This document shows, piece by piece, positions 35,164 to 46,554 of a stretch of DNA of 64,000 nucleotides (its first letter is position 1; each line of letters opens with the position of its first letter). This stretch comes from Parasponia andersonii. Taxonomy: Eukaryota > Streptophyta > Magnoliopsida > Rosales > Cannabaceae. Below the pieces are notes generated by a model. The model was not told the DNA's origin. It made no database searches and saw only the letters and a program-made list of their open reading frames with translations. The translations under genes and the position numbers were made by a program. The stretch is from positions 239,023 through 303,022 of the forward strand of contig JXTB01000299.1 of NCBI GenBank assembly GCA_002914805.1, written 5' to 3'.

Positions 35164-36646
35164 ATGGCTGTTCAAGCTCAATACCCTTTAAATGTCCTCC
35201 TCCTAAACAGGTTGGCATACTCCTATCACCCCAACTACTTATTCGTCTTCTTGCTATGTATACAATCTCTAATCCTTTCTTTCGAATCATGTTCTGCAGA
35301 AACGGACAAGAAGGGCATGATTACTCATTACAACAGCAACCAGGAGGACTATTTCTCGATCAAGCTTCTATGATATTCAACAATGTTGGAGGTGAGTTCC
35401 TTGACTTCTTACATCAACCAATCAATATTTCTTTCCAAAAATTTCTAGTCTTTGATTACCCAATTCAGTTTCTGTTGTTGCCAATATTAAGAACCAAAAA
35501 TTATGTGGCACAGTCCTTTTTTCTCATATCCATATAATGATATTGAAATCGTTTGCGGTGAACTCTGTTCTTTTGATCAAGCAGCGAGTACTACTACCAA
35601 TAATCCCAGAAAGAGAGGAAGAGAAGCTTCGGTTACCACTACTGGAATCACAGCTCCAATCAATATTCCTTTCTGTCTCCAACAATCCCAGCCTCCTCAG
35701 CTCGTCGACCTCTCTCAACTCCAAAACCAGAACCAACCCAATGTTGTCTCCACAGGACTAAGATTATCCTTCGGCGAAGGACAACAACAGCAATTACAAC
35801 AAAGCCAGAGTAGTCATAATCATAATCATCATCATCATCAACAGCAATCGCAACAGCTTCAACAGTTCAATCAGACATCGTCTTCATCTTCGTCTCTCTT
35901 ATCTGAAATGGCAGAGGATTTCGCTTCCCAAATCAAGCAACAGAGAGACGAAATCGATCAATTTCTCCAAGCCCAGGTACCAATTTTGTCTCTTCTCAAA
36001 TGGGTTCTCCTCAAAATTTGTGAATATTGTTTTTTAGGAAAATTTTCTTTCTAAAAAAAATTCTGAAATTTACGTTCGTGGGTGCGTATCCTAGCAGGGA
36101 GAGCAGCTGCGGCGCACATTAGCGGAGAAAAGGCAGAGGCACTATCGTGCGCTGCTGAGCGCGGCGGAGGAGTCAGTGGCGCGGCGTTTGAGGGAGAAGG
36201 AGGCGGAGGTGGAGAAGGCCGCCCGCCGCAACGCCGAGCTGGAAGCCCGCGCGGCCCAGCTGAGCGTGGAGGCCCAAATCTGGCGGGCCAAGGCCCGGGC
36301 CCAAGAGGCCACGGCGGCGTCGCTCCAGGCCCAATTACAGCAGGCTATAATGAGTGGAGGCGGGGCTGCGCAGGATAGGAGGGGCTTGTTGGACGAGGGC
36401 GGGATAACGTGCGCCGCGGAGGGCGGCCACGTGGCGGAGGACGCCGAGTCGGCTTACGTTGACCCGGACCGAGTCGAGGCGGCCGCGTCGGGACCGAGTT
36501 GCAAAGCGTGTCGGAAGCGAGTCGCGTCGGTGGTGATCTTGCCCTGTCGCCACCTCTGCCTCTGTACGGAATGCGACCGAGTGGTTCAGGCCTGCCCGCT
36601 TTGCCTCTCCTTGAGAAACTCCAGTGTTGAAGTCTTCCTTTCTTAG
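35164..36646 (+). CDS. BOI/SBP1-type RING E3 ubiquitin-protein ligase (four exons)
   Basis: Exons 35164-35210, 35300-35391, 35585-35976 and 36098-36646 join in frame, each intron having GT-AG ends, to give 359 residues. The start MAVQAQYPLNV and the segment LNRNGQEGHDY are typical of the BOTRYTIS SUSCEPTIBLE1 INTERACTOR (BOI)/BRG family. Residues 52-60 include a basic PRKRGRE stretch, a likely nuclear signal. A Gln/His/Ser-rich stretch follows, then a coiled coil (about 178-260) containing LRRTLAEKRQRHY. A C-terminal RING has Cys312, Cys315, Cys327, His329, Cys333, Cys336, Cys343 and Cys346. It ends SSVEVFLS, as relatives do. Family members are RING E3 ligases that restrain cell death and gibberellin or defence responses. 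Its exact role here is inferred. Exon 4 is strikingly GC-rich compared with its surroundings. Confidence 0.93.
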
Positions 36647-38336
36647 GGCCCAAAGCCCAAGGCCCAATTGTGGCTGCTTTGGGCCCCACGAAATGAACTC
36701 GGCTCGGATAGACGATGGCGACGGTATAAGAAAGAAAGAAAAATAATAATAAAAGCAAAAAAAAAAAAGGGAGAGATAATTTTAATAATATTATTGGAGT
36801 TAATAAACCCCCCAAAATAAAAACACAATTCTCTTTTTTTTTTGAAATTCTCTCTTTTTGGGTTTCATACTTTTACTGGGAAATTAGCTGATTAGCCTGG
36901 GCCTACAAAGACTCAATTTTTTCTTGTTTATTTTTCCTTTGGTTCCCCCTCCTGGAGTGAATCACCTAGAGGTAATGTACATGGCCACGTGGGTTGTGGC
37001 ATTGTCTTTTTTTTTGCCCTTTTGTAATTTGATTCATATATAAATTCTTTTATTTGATATATATATATATATAGCTCTGTAATTGTGCAGGTTTTCCTCA
37101 ATTTTCAATTTTTCTTTTGTTCATAGGAAGTTTATGTATTACTCTTATATTTCTATGGAAGTTGCTTACAGGTAATTTAGTACGTTCATTTTGCTAAAAT
37201 GGCTTATTCCCTGGCCATGTGAGAGAGGGGGAAAAAAAAGCATTACTACACTATATAAAGCATTATATACCATATATATGTGTAACGAAAATTACAACCA
37301 ATTCTGTGTCTCTCTGTCTCTGTCTATATACATATATATATATATATATATTTAAAGATCCAAGAGCATAACATATTTATAATTCATTTCTTCATACAAG
37401 TTTCTCTCAATTATATGTGTAGTTTTAATATCAATGGTAGTATTTTTTGTTGGTTGTGACGAGACTCTTCAATTAAACATGTTTGTGTGTCTACAACATT
37501 GCCACTATGACATTTTCACTAGTCTTGGGGAGCTATTATTTTATAGTTCCTATAACAAGTAGTACTAAGGTTCATAGACAGTAGTACTAAGGTTCATAGA
37601 CATCAGAAGCTTAGTAAGCTTAAGAACCTTGATAAGGTTTTCACATGCATTAGAAGCTCGAGGTTTGAAACTATGAGTGGAATTATAGAAGAATAGGGCA
37701 CATGTATGTATTGTGGTTTTTTAATGGTTCAAATAATAAATAACAATACTTGAGAAAAATATAAGTTTGATTATTGCTACTTAGTTTCTAAAGCAACATC
37801 ATCTCTCTTATACTCAAAAGGGTTGTAATAGTTAGGTTCTTGTGCTTTTTTCCTTGTCTTTGAAACTTCCTGCGAAAATGAGAAACTTAGTACGTATTAA
37901 AACTTTAAAAACATTTATTTATGTTAGGAAATTTTGGCCTTGCTTTGCCTTTCAAATAATCAATTTAATAAATTTATCTAAAGAAAAAAAGGAAGGTAAA
38001 TTTTTTTAATACATGCTTCAATGCCAGTGCATTGATGAGTTTATGCTGCAATATGCCAAATCATGCACCGGAATAGGATTAATCTAAAGTAATTAATTAA
38101 ATAAATATAACTAAATAATTAAGTTAATAAGGCAGATCATAATACTAATGCATTTAGCACATGCTTGTGCAATCTGCAGATAATGGCCGGTAATGGCCTA
38201 AGCATATAACAATAGATGTCAAGTTGAAATATATTGCATATATATATATATATACTACACACATATCCTACGTGTATAGGCGTATATTCTATATTTCCAT
38301 AGAAGTGTAGATATATATATATATATATATATATAT
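36647..38336. other. 3' flank of the RING gene and intergenic DNA
   Basis: Contains the unmarked 3' UTR, with AATAA-rich sequence near 36743. A near-perfect 22-bp tandem duplication (AGTAGTACTAAGGTTCATAG) lies at about 37558-37601. TA tracts lie at about 37058, 37327, 38239 and 38311. No second gene seen. Confidence 0.5.
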
Positions 38337-38576
38337 GGGCACAATGTTGGTATTTTTTTTTTTTTACCTATACATAGGTATCAATTTGGCCAATGAAAAT
38401 TCAGCATGTATATTTTTTTATTGTAAAACATAAGAAAGAGAAAAAGCATTAATGATACACATCTTTTCATGCATTTCATTATAGCCATTGGATTAACGTT
38501 AGATAGTGATCCAACGGCTAAAAAAAAAATACCTATCCATAGGTTAAAAAAAAAAATACTTATTAAATTGGCAACC
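38337..38576 (+). mobile_element. MITE in a TA microsatellite, copy D (most complete)
   Basis: A 240-bp element with inverted ends. The left reads GGGCACAATGTTGGTA, a T-run, then ACCTATACATAGGT. The right, reversed, reads GGTTGCCAATTTAATAAG, a T-run, then ACCTATGGATAGGT. The left flank is a TA microsatellite and the right flank is AT-rich. The centre (ATAGCCATTGGAT, then GATCCAACGGCTA) is shared with copies A and B. It contains no coding sequence. Confidence 0.75.
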
Positions 38577-39739
38577 ATATATATTTATGCATTCTCAATT
38601 CCGATTATAAAGTTCATTAGAAATGCACTCATGATAGTGGTGCTTCCTTTTTCTGATTTGCACTTAAGTTGGTGTTTATTTAAAGTTGTCAAAGCGGGAC
38701 TCTTAGTAAAATTGGGATCTGATCTTTAATGGCGGCCATGACATTAATCTTTCCTTTCCTTTAGTACGTATCTGAAAGATTTACCACATATTAAATAGCA
38801 AAAAACCGTGTCACATTCATTAAAATCTTTTTTTTTTTTTGACGTCAGAAATTTTTAGGTTCAATAATAAAGGTTTGGGTAGGTACTACTACTACGACGA
38901 ACTTGACCCACCCAACGGGCTTAGAAGTTTCGACACTCTGTCTTATAAAGTCGAAATCCATCACTAGTGCACATTACGATATGACATGGCAGGTAACGAA
39001 TGGCGAGAGTGGTACATGATTTTGGAGCAAAGCATGGTGTGTCTGCAGGTTCCACTTCCACGACTATTGTAGCCAAAGCTATCTCTATTCTGCTTGATCA
39101 TTGGTCCCAGTTGGGTCATTCTTTGTTTTTTTTTTCGGTAATTATATGTACCTAAAATCTTGCAAAATCTCTTCATGCAGCTACTTTGTTGCAGCATCTA
39201 AATTTGTAATCGAATTTAGACCAAATCCATGTGTTCATCTAGAAAACAGGATATTGAATAATTGAAAAAAATAAAAAAAAAAAAGAGAATTAGGATATTA
39301 ATATAGGCAGTACACTATAATAGATCACTGCCGAAAAATTGAACATTAAACTCTAATTAACATGTGGAAAATAGAGAGAATGGATAAAATTTATCAATTA
39401 CTTAGATGAAAAAGTGCCAGAAATAAGATTATAAGTCATTGATTGATATAAATATATGTATAATTCTAGCCCAGATTTAAAGATGATCAAAGAAAAGAAG
39501 AAAAAGAGACGTGTTTTATAGATAAAATACATATTAAGTAACGAGTGTGATAACATGCTAGCATATCTAATCACATTCTAATTATGTAATGAATTCTAAT
39601 ATATGTGTATATATATAATCTACTAGCGTAAATCATAAGCTGGATACTCATTGCGATCACATGGCCATCACAATGTACTGTCCAGTCGTCTTAAAAATAA
39701 TTTGGAATGGAATAAATATTCATGATTCATATACAATTG
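38577..39739. other. AT-rich intergenic DNA
   Basis: No gene seen. A 77-codon antisense frame at 38964-39197 lacks any known domain. Confidence 0.5.
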
Positions 39740-40143
39740 ATTTTGTTTTATTTGCTTGCATATATTATTTATGATAATATAGATATAAATATCAAAAAAA
39801 TTCTTTGATTATAAATGTAACTTTAAATTTAGTATGTATAAAAGTTGTATATCCAAGAGGATTAAGTTTAAGGGATATAATCTAAATTAGTCCGTAATTA
39901 ATTATTAAAGTTAGAATCTTTAATTAAAAAAATACTAGTACGATCCATTATCATTGAGAATAGAATAGTCTTATTCAGATTGTTTATGTAGCAAACCTTA
40001 AATGGATGTACTTATTTAATGAGATTATATAAGAATAGCCAGATAAATATGAATATTTGATAATATTCGTTATAAAATAGAATATTCAAATTTATTAACT
40101 GATAATCATATATGGAATGATCTTAATCCTGAATAATTAATAT
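39740..40143. mobile_element. LTR-like AT-rich repeat, copy 1, left part
   Basis: Shares an ordered series of phrases with 51940-52860. Examples are ATAGTCTTATTCAG here against ATAGTCTTATCAAT there, TCTTTAATTAA, and GATAATCATATAT followed by TTAATCCT. Its continuation resumes after the CACTA element at 47025 and again at 50156. It resembles a diverged retrotransposon LTR; the superfamily is uncertain. Confidence 0.5.
40141..40143. repeat. Left TSD (TAT) of the CACTA element
   Basis: A 3-base duplication typical of CACTA elements, repeated at 47025-47027. Confidence 0.6.
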
Positions 40144-40620
40144 CACTATAAGAAACATGATTTTTGCCAACGCATTTTATCGTCAGAAAAAGTAGCATAA
40201 AACCATCAGCGAAAGATATTCAACAATTACCGACACAATTCCTCGTCAGCGACTATCGTCGGTGTAAGACCGTAGTTAAATTTCAATTTCCTACAGAAAT
40301 TTAATTTCGTCGGTAAAAGTAACCTTCGCCGACGCATTAATGAGTTTTACCGATGCACGGTTTGCATCGGCGAAAGTTTTCCGTCGGCAAAAATATGACC
40401 ATATTCGAAATTTACTTGACTTTCATTGACAAATAAACCCGTCAGTGAAAGTCAAACAATTACCAATGCATTTATATGTCAGTGAAAGTTATTAAAGAAA
40501 TAATTTAAAAACATACAATACATTTTCCGACAACAAAATGCGTCGGTGAAAATATCTAGAAAATATTTTTAAAAATAAAAATACCTTTACCGATGACAAA
40601 ACCCATCGGTGAATGTATTT
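40144..40620. repeat. Subterminal repeats, left CACTA end
   Basis: At least eight short blocks in both orientations, such as CGTCGGTG, CCGACGCATT, ACCGATGCA, CATCGGCG and CCGTCGGCA, in the first 480 bases. In known CACTA elements such arrays bind the TNP1-type protein. Confidence 0.75.
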
Positions 40621-40835
40621 TCGTAGAATATAAATTAATTTTATTAATTTGTTAAAAAAATTATTTAATTGATTATTATAATTATTTATTAATTAATAAT
40701 AATGAATAATTAATAATTAATTTGGTTGACTAATATATTAAAATTTGGAAGAATATATATTAACACAAATTTTATTAAATAAAAAAATATACAAATTGTA
40801 TCTAAAATTAGAACATAGTATAAAATAAAAAGCGT

Positions 40836-41285
40836 CTACAATTCTGGAGGCGGAGGCAGTGGCATCTCGATGCCAAGCTTTGCAATCAATGTTTTAAGCA
40901 TCCGATTTTGCTCGTTGAGTTGTTGCTGAGTTTTCTCGAGCCGGCGTTGGTTCTCTGCTTCCTTTTCGGCCATTTGTCGCTGAGTCTCATCGATCCGCAG
41001 TGCGTGCTCCGCATCCTTGTTAGCTAGCTGCTACTTCAAGGTGGCGATAGTCTCAGCGACTTATCTCGTGTTGGTAGCCCTCTGTCCTCCTATACTTTTC
41101 AGCCGAAGGAGTGCTCCCAACACTTTTTGCCACGTAGATCTAGTCCCTAAAGCCTTGGACATGATCGGAAATTCATCAACCTGTTCTGGCCCCACTACAG
41201 ACTCAGCAGACGAGGCACCATCCCTAAGCTCAGACTGAGTACGAGACTGAGTTTGAGTGAGCGCCTCTGCCTTGGACGTAACCAT
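40836..41285 (-). pseudogene. CACTA second protein (TNP1/Transposase_24-like), disrupted
   Basis: The frame begins MVTSKAEALTQTQS and runs through RSTWQKVLGALLRLKS. It then forms a Gln/Glu-rich coiled coil (ETQRQMAEKEAENQRRLEK, then TQQQLNEQNRMLKTLIAKLG) and ends MPLPPPPEL at a stop (40836-40838). Stops at about 41061 and 41034 break the frame. The composition and the place next to TNP2 fit the Ptta/En/Spm plant transposase family, which binds subterminal repeats. A trace of intron-like sequence lies upstream at 41286-41375. Confidence 0.65.
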
Positions 41286-41499
41286 CTCCGCCTACAAAAT
41301 AAAATAAAAATTAAAGTAATTATAATTTATATACGCAAATTAAATATTTTAAACAAATAGAATGAATTCTTACATGTTTCTCTAGGGTATACTCGTTTTG
41401 CCAACCAGACGGCTTGAGATGGCGGCTTTTGAAATAGTCGATAGGGCTTATAAGCTCTCCGATCTCTGGGTTGCTCTATGAAAAGTAGGAAAAAAAAAT

Positions 41500-42579
41500 G
41501 TAGGACCAGGGATGAGGAGAGACAACATCATTGAGTCCGCTTTCATGTACTTCCAGGGAGGTAGGTTATACGGAATAAGTATAACTGGCCACATGCTATA
41601 AGCAGTACTCATATTCTCAAATGGGTTAAATCCATCTTTTGCCAACCCTAATCGGACATTTCGTGGATCAGCTGCAAATGAAGGATATTTTCGATCAAAC
41701 TCCTTCCAGGCAAAACCATCTACAGGGTGTCTCAAAACATCATCTTCTTTTGGCCTTCCTAAATCATGCTATCTCATGTCCTTCGCAATATGCCGAGAAC
41801 TATAACCACTTCAATTGGGGTATAATGGGAAAATACCTCATCACTTTCTTCGATACTTTTTTCTCTACTTCCCAACGGCTTTCATCACATACCAAAAAAT
41901 TGTTTAACTCTGAGTTCTCCTTCCAAAATATAGTACAATCATACTTGCATACATGAATTTATTCGTATCCAAGACTGATATCACGTAACTTTGCCTTAGT
42001 CTCATAGTGCGATCTAGGTAAATTAGTCCCATCTGGAAATATTTCAAGCAACAATTTGAGTAACATATCAAATGATTTGTTGCTCCACTTGTTGAGGACT
42101 TTCAAATGCATCAACTTAACTAAAAAGTTAAATGATGAGAACTTTGTGCACCTAGGATACAACTCATTTTCCATCTCCTCAAATAACTTGCTAAACTTGT
42201 CTGAGTCTTGATTGCCATCTGTCGAGATGTCATCCAAGTTTGGATCAACTTCATGACTTGGTCCATTTACTCCAGCAATATCAGCCATAAGATCATGTAT
42301 CTCATCCCCTTCGTCTTCGCTTTCCGCAGTTACTACTGGAAATGATTCTCTGTGATATGACCATATAGTATAGGACTGTTCGATGCCCTTTTCAACTATA
42401 TGTTGTTCCACTGTATCTGTGTCTTAGAATTTCCCATTCATACATCTTTTACACAGAAATCTCACTTTACCTTAGTCGTTAACAAATGCTTTTGATCTCT
42501 CAACAAAAGCCTTAGCACCACTTCTAAACTGAGCTGACAATTGATTCCTTATGCTCATCCAACTCTTGTCGATGACCAT
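41500..42579 (-). pseudogene. TNP2-type CACTA transposase, N-terminal part only
   Basis: Starts at the ATG 42579-42577 (MVIDKSWMSIRNQLS), the transposase-associated domain, with the Cys pair FLCKRCMNGKF. It continues with an acidic linker, then ELYPRCTKFSSFNFLVKLMH, SFDMLLKLLLEIFPDG and RDISLGYE. After frame changes it reads CTIFWKENSELNNF and HPVDGFAWKEFDRKYPSFA, then FNPFENMSTAYSMWPVIL. This is the ordered N-terminal half of Transposase_21 proteins. It stops near LLIPGPT, well before the rest of the catalytic domain. Stops and shifts within the retained part make it non-functional. Confidence 0.82.
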
Positions 42580-43500
42580 CTTATATTGTCCACATATAGC
42601 AAGAACAATTATCGGTAAAAAGCACATACAATGACATATAGGCATATATATAGCTCATATACAAGTGCTTCTATGTGCATGTGTCGTAAATCCACCTTAT
42701 CACTCCACTACTAAAAGGTAAGGCCCTATCCCATTCAAGATTACTTTGTTATTTGGTCCATCATTCACTCAAATATTATTCCGTTCACGCCGAAATTCCG
42801 GCAGCAACTCCATAGTTATCCTAAGTGTGCTACATATATGTACACACTTGGAGAACACAATGAGATACCACCAGAACTCGACCAATGAACAATGTTTATA
42901 AGCAAACGACAACACATAACGTGTAATCTCAAATTGTCCAAACGGGACAATTCAAAAGTCGATATCGAGATGCATAATCTCTCACTGACTCCTGAACGGG
43001 TCTAAGGTAATTTCTTTTGTGCATAAAATAAATCATGTATATATTAAAGATAGTAGATAAGCATATATATTTGAAAAGAAATCATCAACTAACAGAATAA
43101 TTGTAGATCGATTATTTTCTTCCATGGGAATTTTCGTAATTTTGGTACATAAGGAGATACCGGGACTTCTAGGGTTATTTTGGGAAATTTACCATGTTTT
43201 ATGTCTTATAGGAGTGTTTTATCATTTTAGGTGTCATATGATTATTTTTTATTTAATACACAATTTTAATTTACTATAATTTTAATATAATATTGAAAAT
43301 TATTATGTATATTATGAAATCTAAAATTTTTAAGGGATAAAATTTTAAGTGGTAAAAAAAAAATAGGGGAACTTGTACCGCTTTTAGGGGATCCTAACCA
43401 CTAAGGATTCTCCAAAAGACGGTATATGTTCCCCCCTGTTTTTTTGGTGTTCAATATTTCATTACACATTTTGGTGTACTAAAATAATAAACACATGTTT
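42580..43500. other. Non-coding interior of the CACTA element
   Basis: Sequence upstream of the transposase fragment. No recognisable coding domain. Confidence 0.5.
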
Positions 43501-43524
43501 CAAAAATTATGTTTAACAAGCTGC

Positions 43525-43640
43525 ACACACGGCACCGAGTACTAAGAGGTGTGCACACTAAGTGTGCACACTCGGCACTTAATACCAAGTGTGTGCATAT
43601 ATATGCACACACAAGACTTGGTACCAAGTGTGTGCACGTT
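43525..43640. repeat. GTGTGCACAC-rich repeat cluster
   Basis: Several copies of TGTGCACAC, ACCAAGTGTGTGCA and CTCGGCAC within about 115 bases, in direct and inverted order. They lie inside the CACTA element shortly before the captured gene fragment. Confidence 0.65.
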
Positions 43641-43870
43641 TTCACTACAAAATCACCTACATTATAATACAAATTAGATATAAAACTAAATATATAGATA
43701 ACTATAAAAACTAGAAAAAAGAAAAAAACAGAGCCATATGACCAAAAAAGAGAAAAAAGAATTTGTAATAAATAAACAAAATTTACTCTGCTTGTGCCCT
43801 GAATAAGTCGACAATTTGACCCCTGGCTCTAAAACAAAATTAGATATAGCTTCTAACTACGAGATCGCCT

Positions 43871-43888
43871 AAAACTACTGCTATTAAC
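43871..43888. repeat. 18-bp direct repeat, left of the captured fragment
   Basis: AAAACTACTGCTATTAAC, repeated exactly at 44581-44598, on either side of the resistance-gene-like segment. Confidence 0.9.
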
Positions 43889-43904
43889 ATTTTCTCGGTT
43901 TAAT

Positions 43905-44577
43905 ATGCGTCAACAAATCATAGACATTAACAGGATACTAAGTGAGGGTGAAGCTCAGGGAAGAAGGTTTGGTTTGGAAGAGCACAGCGATAATAAAAAG
44001 ACTCAATTTCTAAATGGAGTGGATGAGGCTGTCTCATTCATAGTCCAAGGAGCTAGTGCTTTTGTTACGACTACGAACTCATGGGATCATGTGACTAAAT
44101 TGGAAATCAATAATATTTTGTTGGATACGAAATTTGAGCAGAATGTCACAATCCTTCCCCTTTTATTGGATTCGAAATCTATAATGCTTCCATGGGAAGT
44201 GTTCAATGATGAGAGGCTACAAAAACATTTTCACAAATGAATTTGGCTAAGCGATTCTGAAAGTTCCCAGACTGCTAGACATGCTCTTAGGATTATAGCC
44301 AAACATGCCACTGGTATTGGAAGCAATGAAAGTTCTGATATGGATGAGTTAATAGAACTCCTTAGCTCTTCACTATCTGGAGTTCTCTACCTTATTGTAT
44401 TTTGATAGGGACTGGTGACGAAGGAAGTAAAATAATTGTAACTACAAATAAGGAAGATCTCACAATTAGCATCGCAGGCACCATCCAACGATATCGTTTA
44501 GGATGTCCAAGTGAAGATGAGTTGTGGAATATGTTTGGAAATAAACAAAATCTCATAATTGGAAGGAACACTTGAGT
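43905..44577 (+). pseudogene. CC-NBS-LRR resistance gene fragment captured in the CACTA element
   Basis: Three consecutive frames read like the NB-ARC region of a plant CNL protein. First comes IIDINRILSEGEAQGRRFGL, the end of a coiled-coil domain. Then NNILLDTKFEQNVTILPLL stands where the P-loop should follow, but the GxGGxGKTT motif is replaced by unrelated residues. Then come VFNDERLQKHFHK and IWLSDSES (RNBS-A), SSLSGVLYLIVF (kinase-2 region, decayed), and GSKIIVTTNKED (RNBS-B), ending RLGCPSEDELWNMFGNK. Stops at 44238 and after 44400 and a frame change disable it. No LRR follows. It would once have been part of an intracellular immune receptor. Confidence 0.78.
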
Positions 44578-44580
44578 CAC

Positions 44581-44598
44581 AAAACTACTGCTATTAAC
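44581..44598. repeat. 18-bp direct repeat, right of the captured fragment
   Basis: Exact copy of 43871-43888. Confidence 0.9.
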
Positions 44599-46290
44599 GT
44601 TAGAGTTCTCACAGGCATTTTCACAAACATTTCAATTGCAAAATGAATAACAAGTAAGCTCATTAGCATGAACTAAAATAACAAAACCTCTGAGATATAG
44701 AAGCACAAACTACAAACTTCATTATACATATATTTACGTAAACAGTATGCACAATTATAGGATAAAAATGTATTCTTAGTAAATTAGAGATGGATTAAGG
44801 TAGATCTCTACTATGTTAATTCGAAGTTAGCTTAATTTATGTCCTTAGTATGAAATTAGCAAAAACACTTTACTTAAATGCCTCATAATTTGTTGCACAA
44901 ATTAAAAAAGCTTGCAAAGATTTGGTATTGAATAATATATTGATTTAATAGAGGAGGAGTACATGAACTCAAGAAGGTTTTTTTGTAGTGAATCATTGAT
45001 ACAATATTAACTTTGTTGATACAATAGGCTAAAAGCTCCCTTAGACCCTTATATAATATCATAGATCAGGTTCTTATCTTAAAAACACTATTTCAAGCAT
45101 CATTCTCACACTAGAAACTAGCTTTGTTTAGCAATGCATGCACAATTGGATTACTCCTATATAAGCACCACCCAATTTTGAGTTTTGTCACCAATGTAGT
45201 GGATTAAAAGTTGTCTAAGCTAAGCACTTCCATTTTGCTAGTTATATATGCATTTATTTCTTATATTTTCTTAGTGCATGCACTATTGTGGCTACATAAA
45301 CAGTGGTATTCTCTTAAGTTCCTCTTATATTTTCTTAGTGCATGCACATGGGTACGACAGCAACTAAAAACTGCTTCAATTCCTAGTTCTATTCCACCCG
45401 ATAAACTAGAAATAACTCCAAACACTTGCATATCATCCTACATCGTCTTTATCCTCTAATCACATCATTTTATTATCAAACAAACAACAAGTATAAGATA
45501 TTTTTTTATCTATATTATATGATCAACTCGTTTTCCATGCACAGCTACTAGTTGTCATTTGGCCTGCTCTTAGGACTAAATATCCCTTGAGCTAAGTTTT
45601 CTCCTCACTCTCTTATTTTATGTCTCATATCTATATTAAAAACCAATTAAAACTATAAAGTAATTCAGTGCCTTGTGCCTCGTACGTACACTTCACAGAT
45701 ATTTTAGGTATTTGTGATTATTCGAACTTGAAGATGGCTCAAATTTATTGAAAACTACTGACCAAAATACATATCAAAACTAAGACCATGATACAGATTC
45801 AAGATAATCAGTTCTCTAACATAAGATAGGTACAAATAAATATGAATTTTAAAGTGATGATTCTAAATAAAATTTAGGATGCAAAGAAAAAAAAAAGGCA
45901 AAAATAGGGACAACTATAGTGATGAATCTAAACTATCAAAACCAAAGTTTCTAACTTTGAACTTTTACAATTGCAAAAGACAATATATAGATAAAATTTC
46001 AGTTTATAAATTGACAAGTGATATACAAAAGTAATCTTCTGTGCAGAGATAATTTAACATGAAATAAACTATATCATGGCTAGAGCAAACAAAATTACTT
46101 AGTATCACAGAACCCAGTATCATAAACACGAACATAAAAAGGATGTAAACATGCAAAATAGGAAATCGAAACAGAAATAGAAATCACACTCAAAACTACA
46201 CATAAAATTAAAAATAAATAAATACACAAAATCAGTTTCAGAAGTACTTACCTTTCAAACCACAAGATTACTAAGAAAATGAGACCACGA
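44599..46290. other. Non-coding interior of the CACTA element
   Basis: AT-rich, with no domain recognised. An 82-codon frame at 45211 is hydrophobic but unsupported. Confidence 0.5.
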
Positions 46291-46294
46291 GCCC

Positions 46295-46428
46295 AAAAGA
46301 CCAAGCAAAACAAACTGAGACCAAACAAAACAAACTGAGACCAAGCAAAAGAGAGAGGGCGACGGAACAGAGAAGGGCAGTAAAGAAGGAGTGACAGTGA
46401 GGGAAGAGTGGCGAAAGAGAAAGAAAGG

Positions 46429-46460
<32 letters not shown>
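46295..46460. repeat. 20-bp tandem repeat and GA microsatellite
   Basis: Three units of ACCAAGCAAAACAAACTGAG-like sequence lie at about 46295-46350. A GA run of about 13 units follows at 46434-46459. Both are inside the CACTA element. Confidence 0.8.
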
Positions 46461-46463
<3 letters not shown>

Positions 46464-46554
46464 TGTGAGCAATGAAAGAAAGGGGAAAACAGGGACTGTG
46501 ACTGAATTGAGACTAAGGGGAAGAAGAGAATAGGGTTTTGTTGTAAAAATTTAC

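Noticed and set aside
34933-35373. 146-codon frame over exon 1 as an alternative protein start
   Set aside because: It runs through the leader microsatellite and reads on into intron 1. The family start MAVQAQYP at 35164 is a better choice.
35503-36054. 183-codon continuous frame as a separate protein
   Set aside because: It is exon 3 of the RING gene read through both neighbouring introns.
36335-36815. Long antisense frames opposite RING exon 4 (110 and 156 codons)
   Set aside because: They arise because the sense exon is GC-rich and lacks AT-rich stop codons. They have no domain and run past the gene end into poly-A-like sequence.
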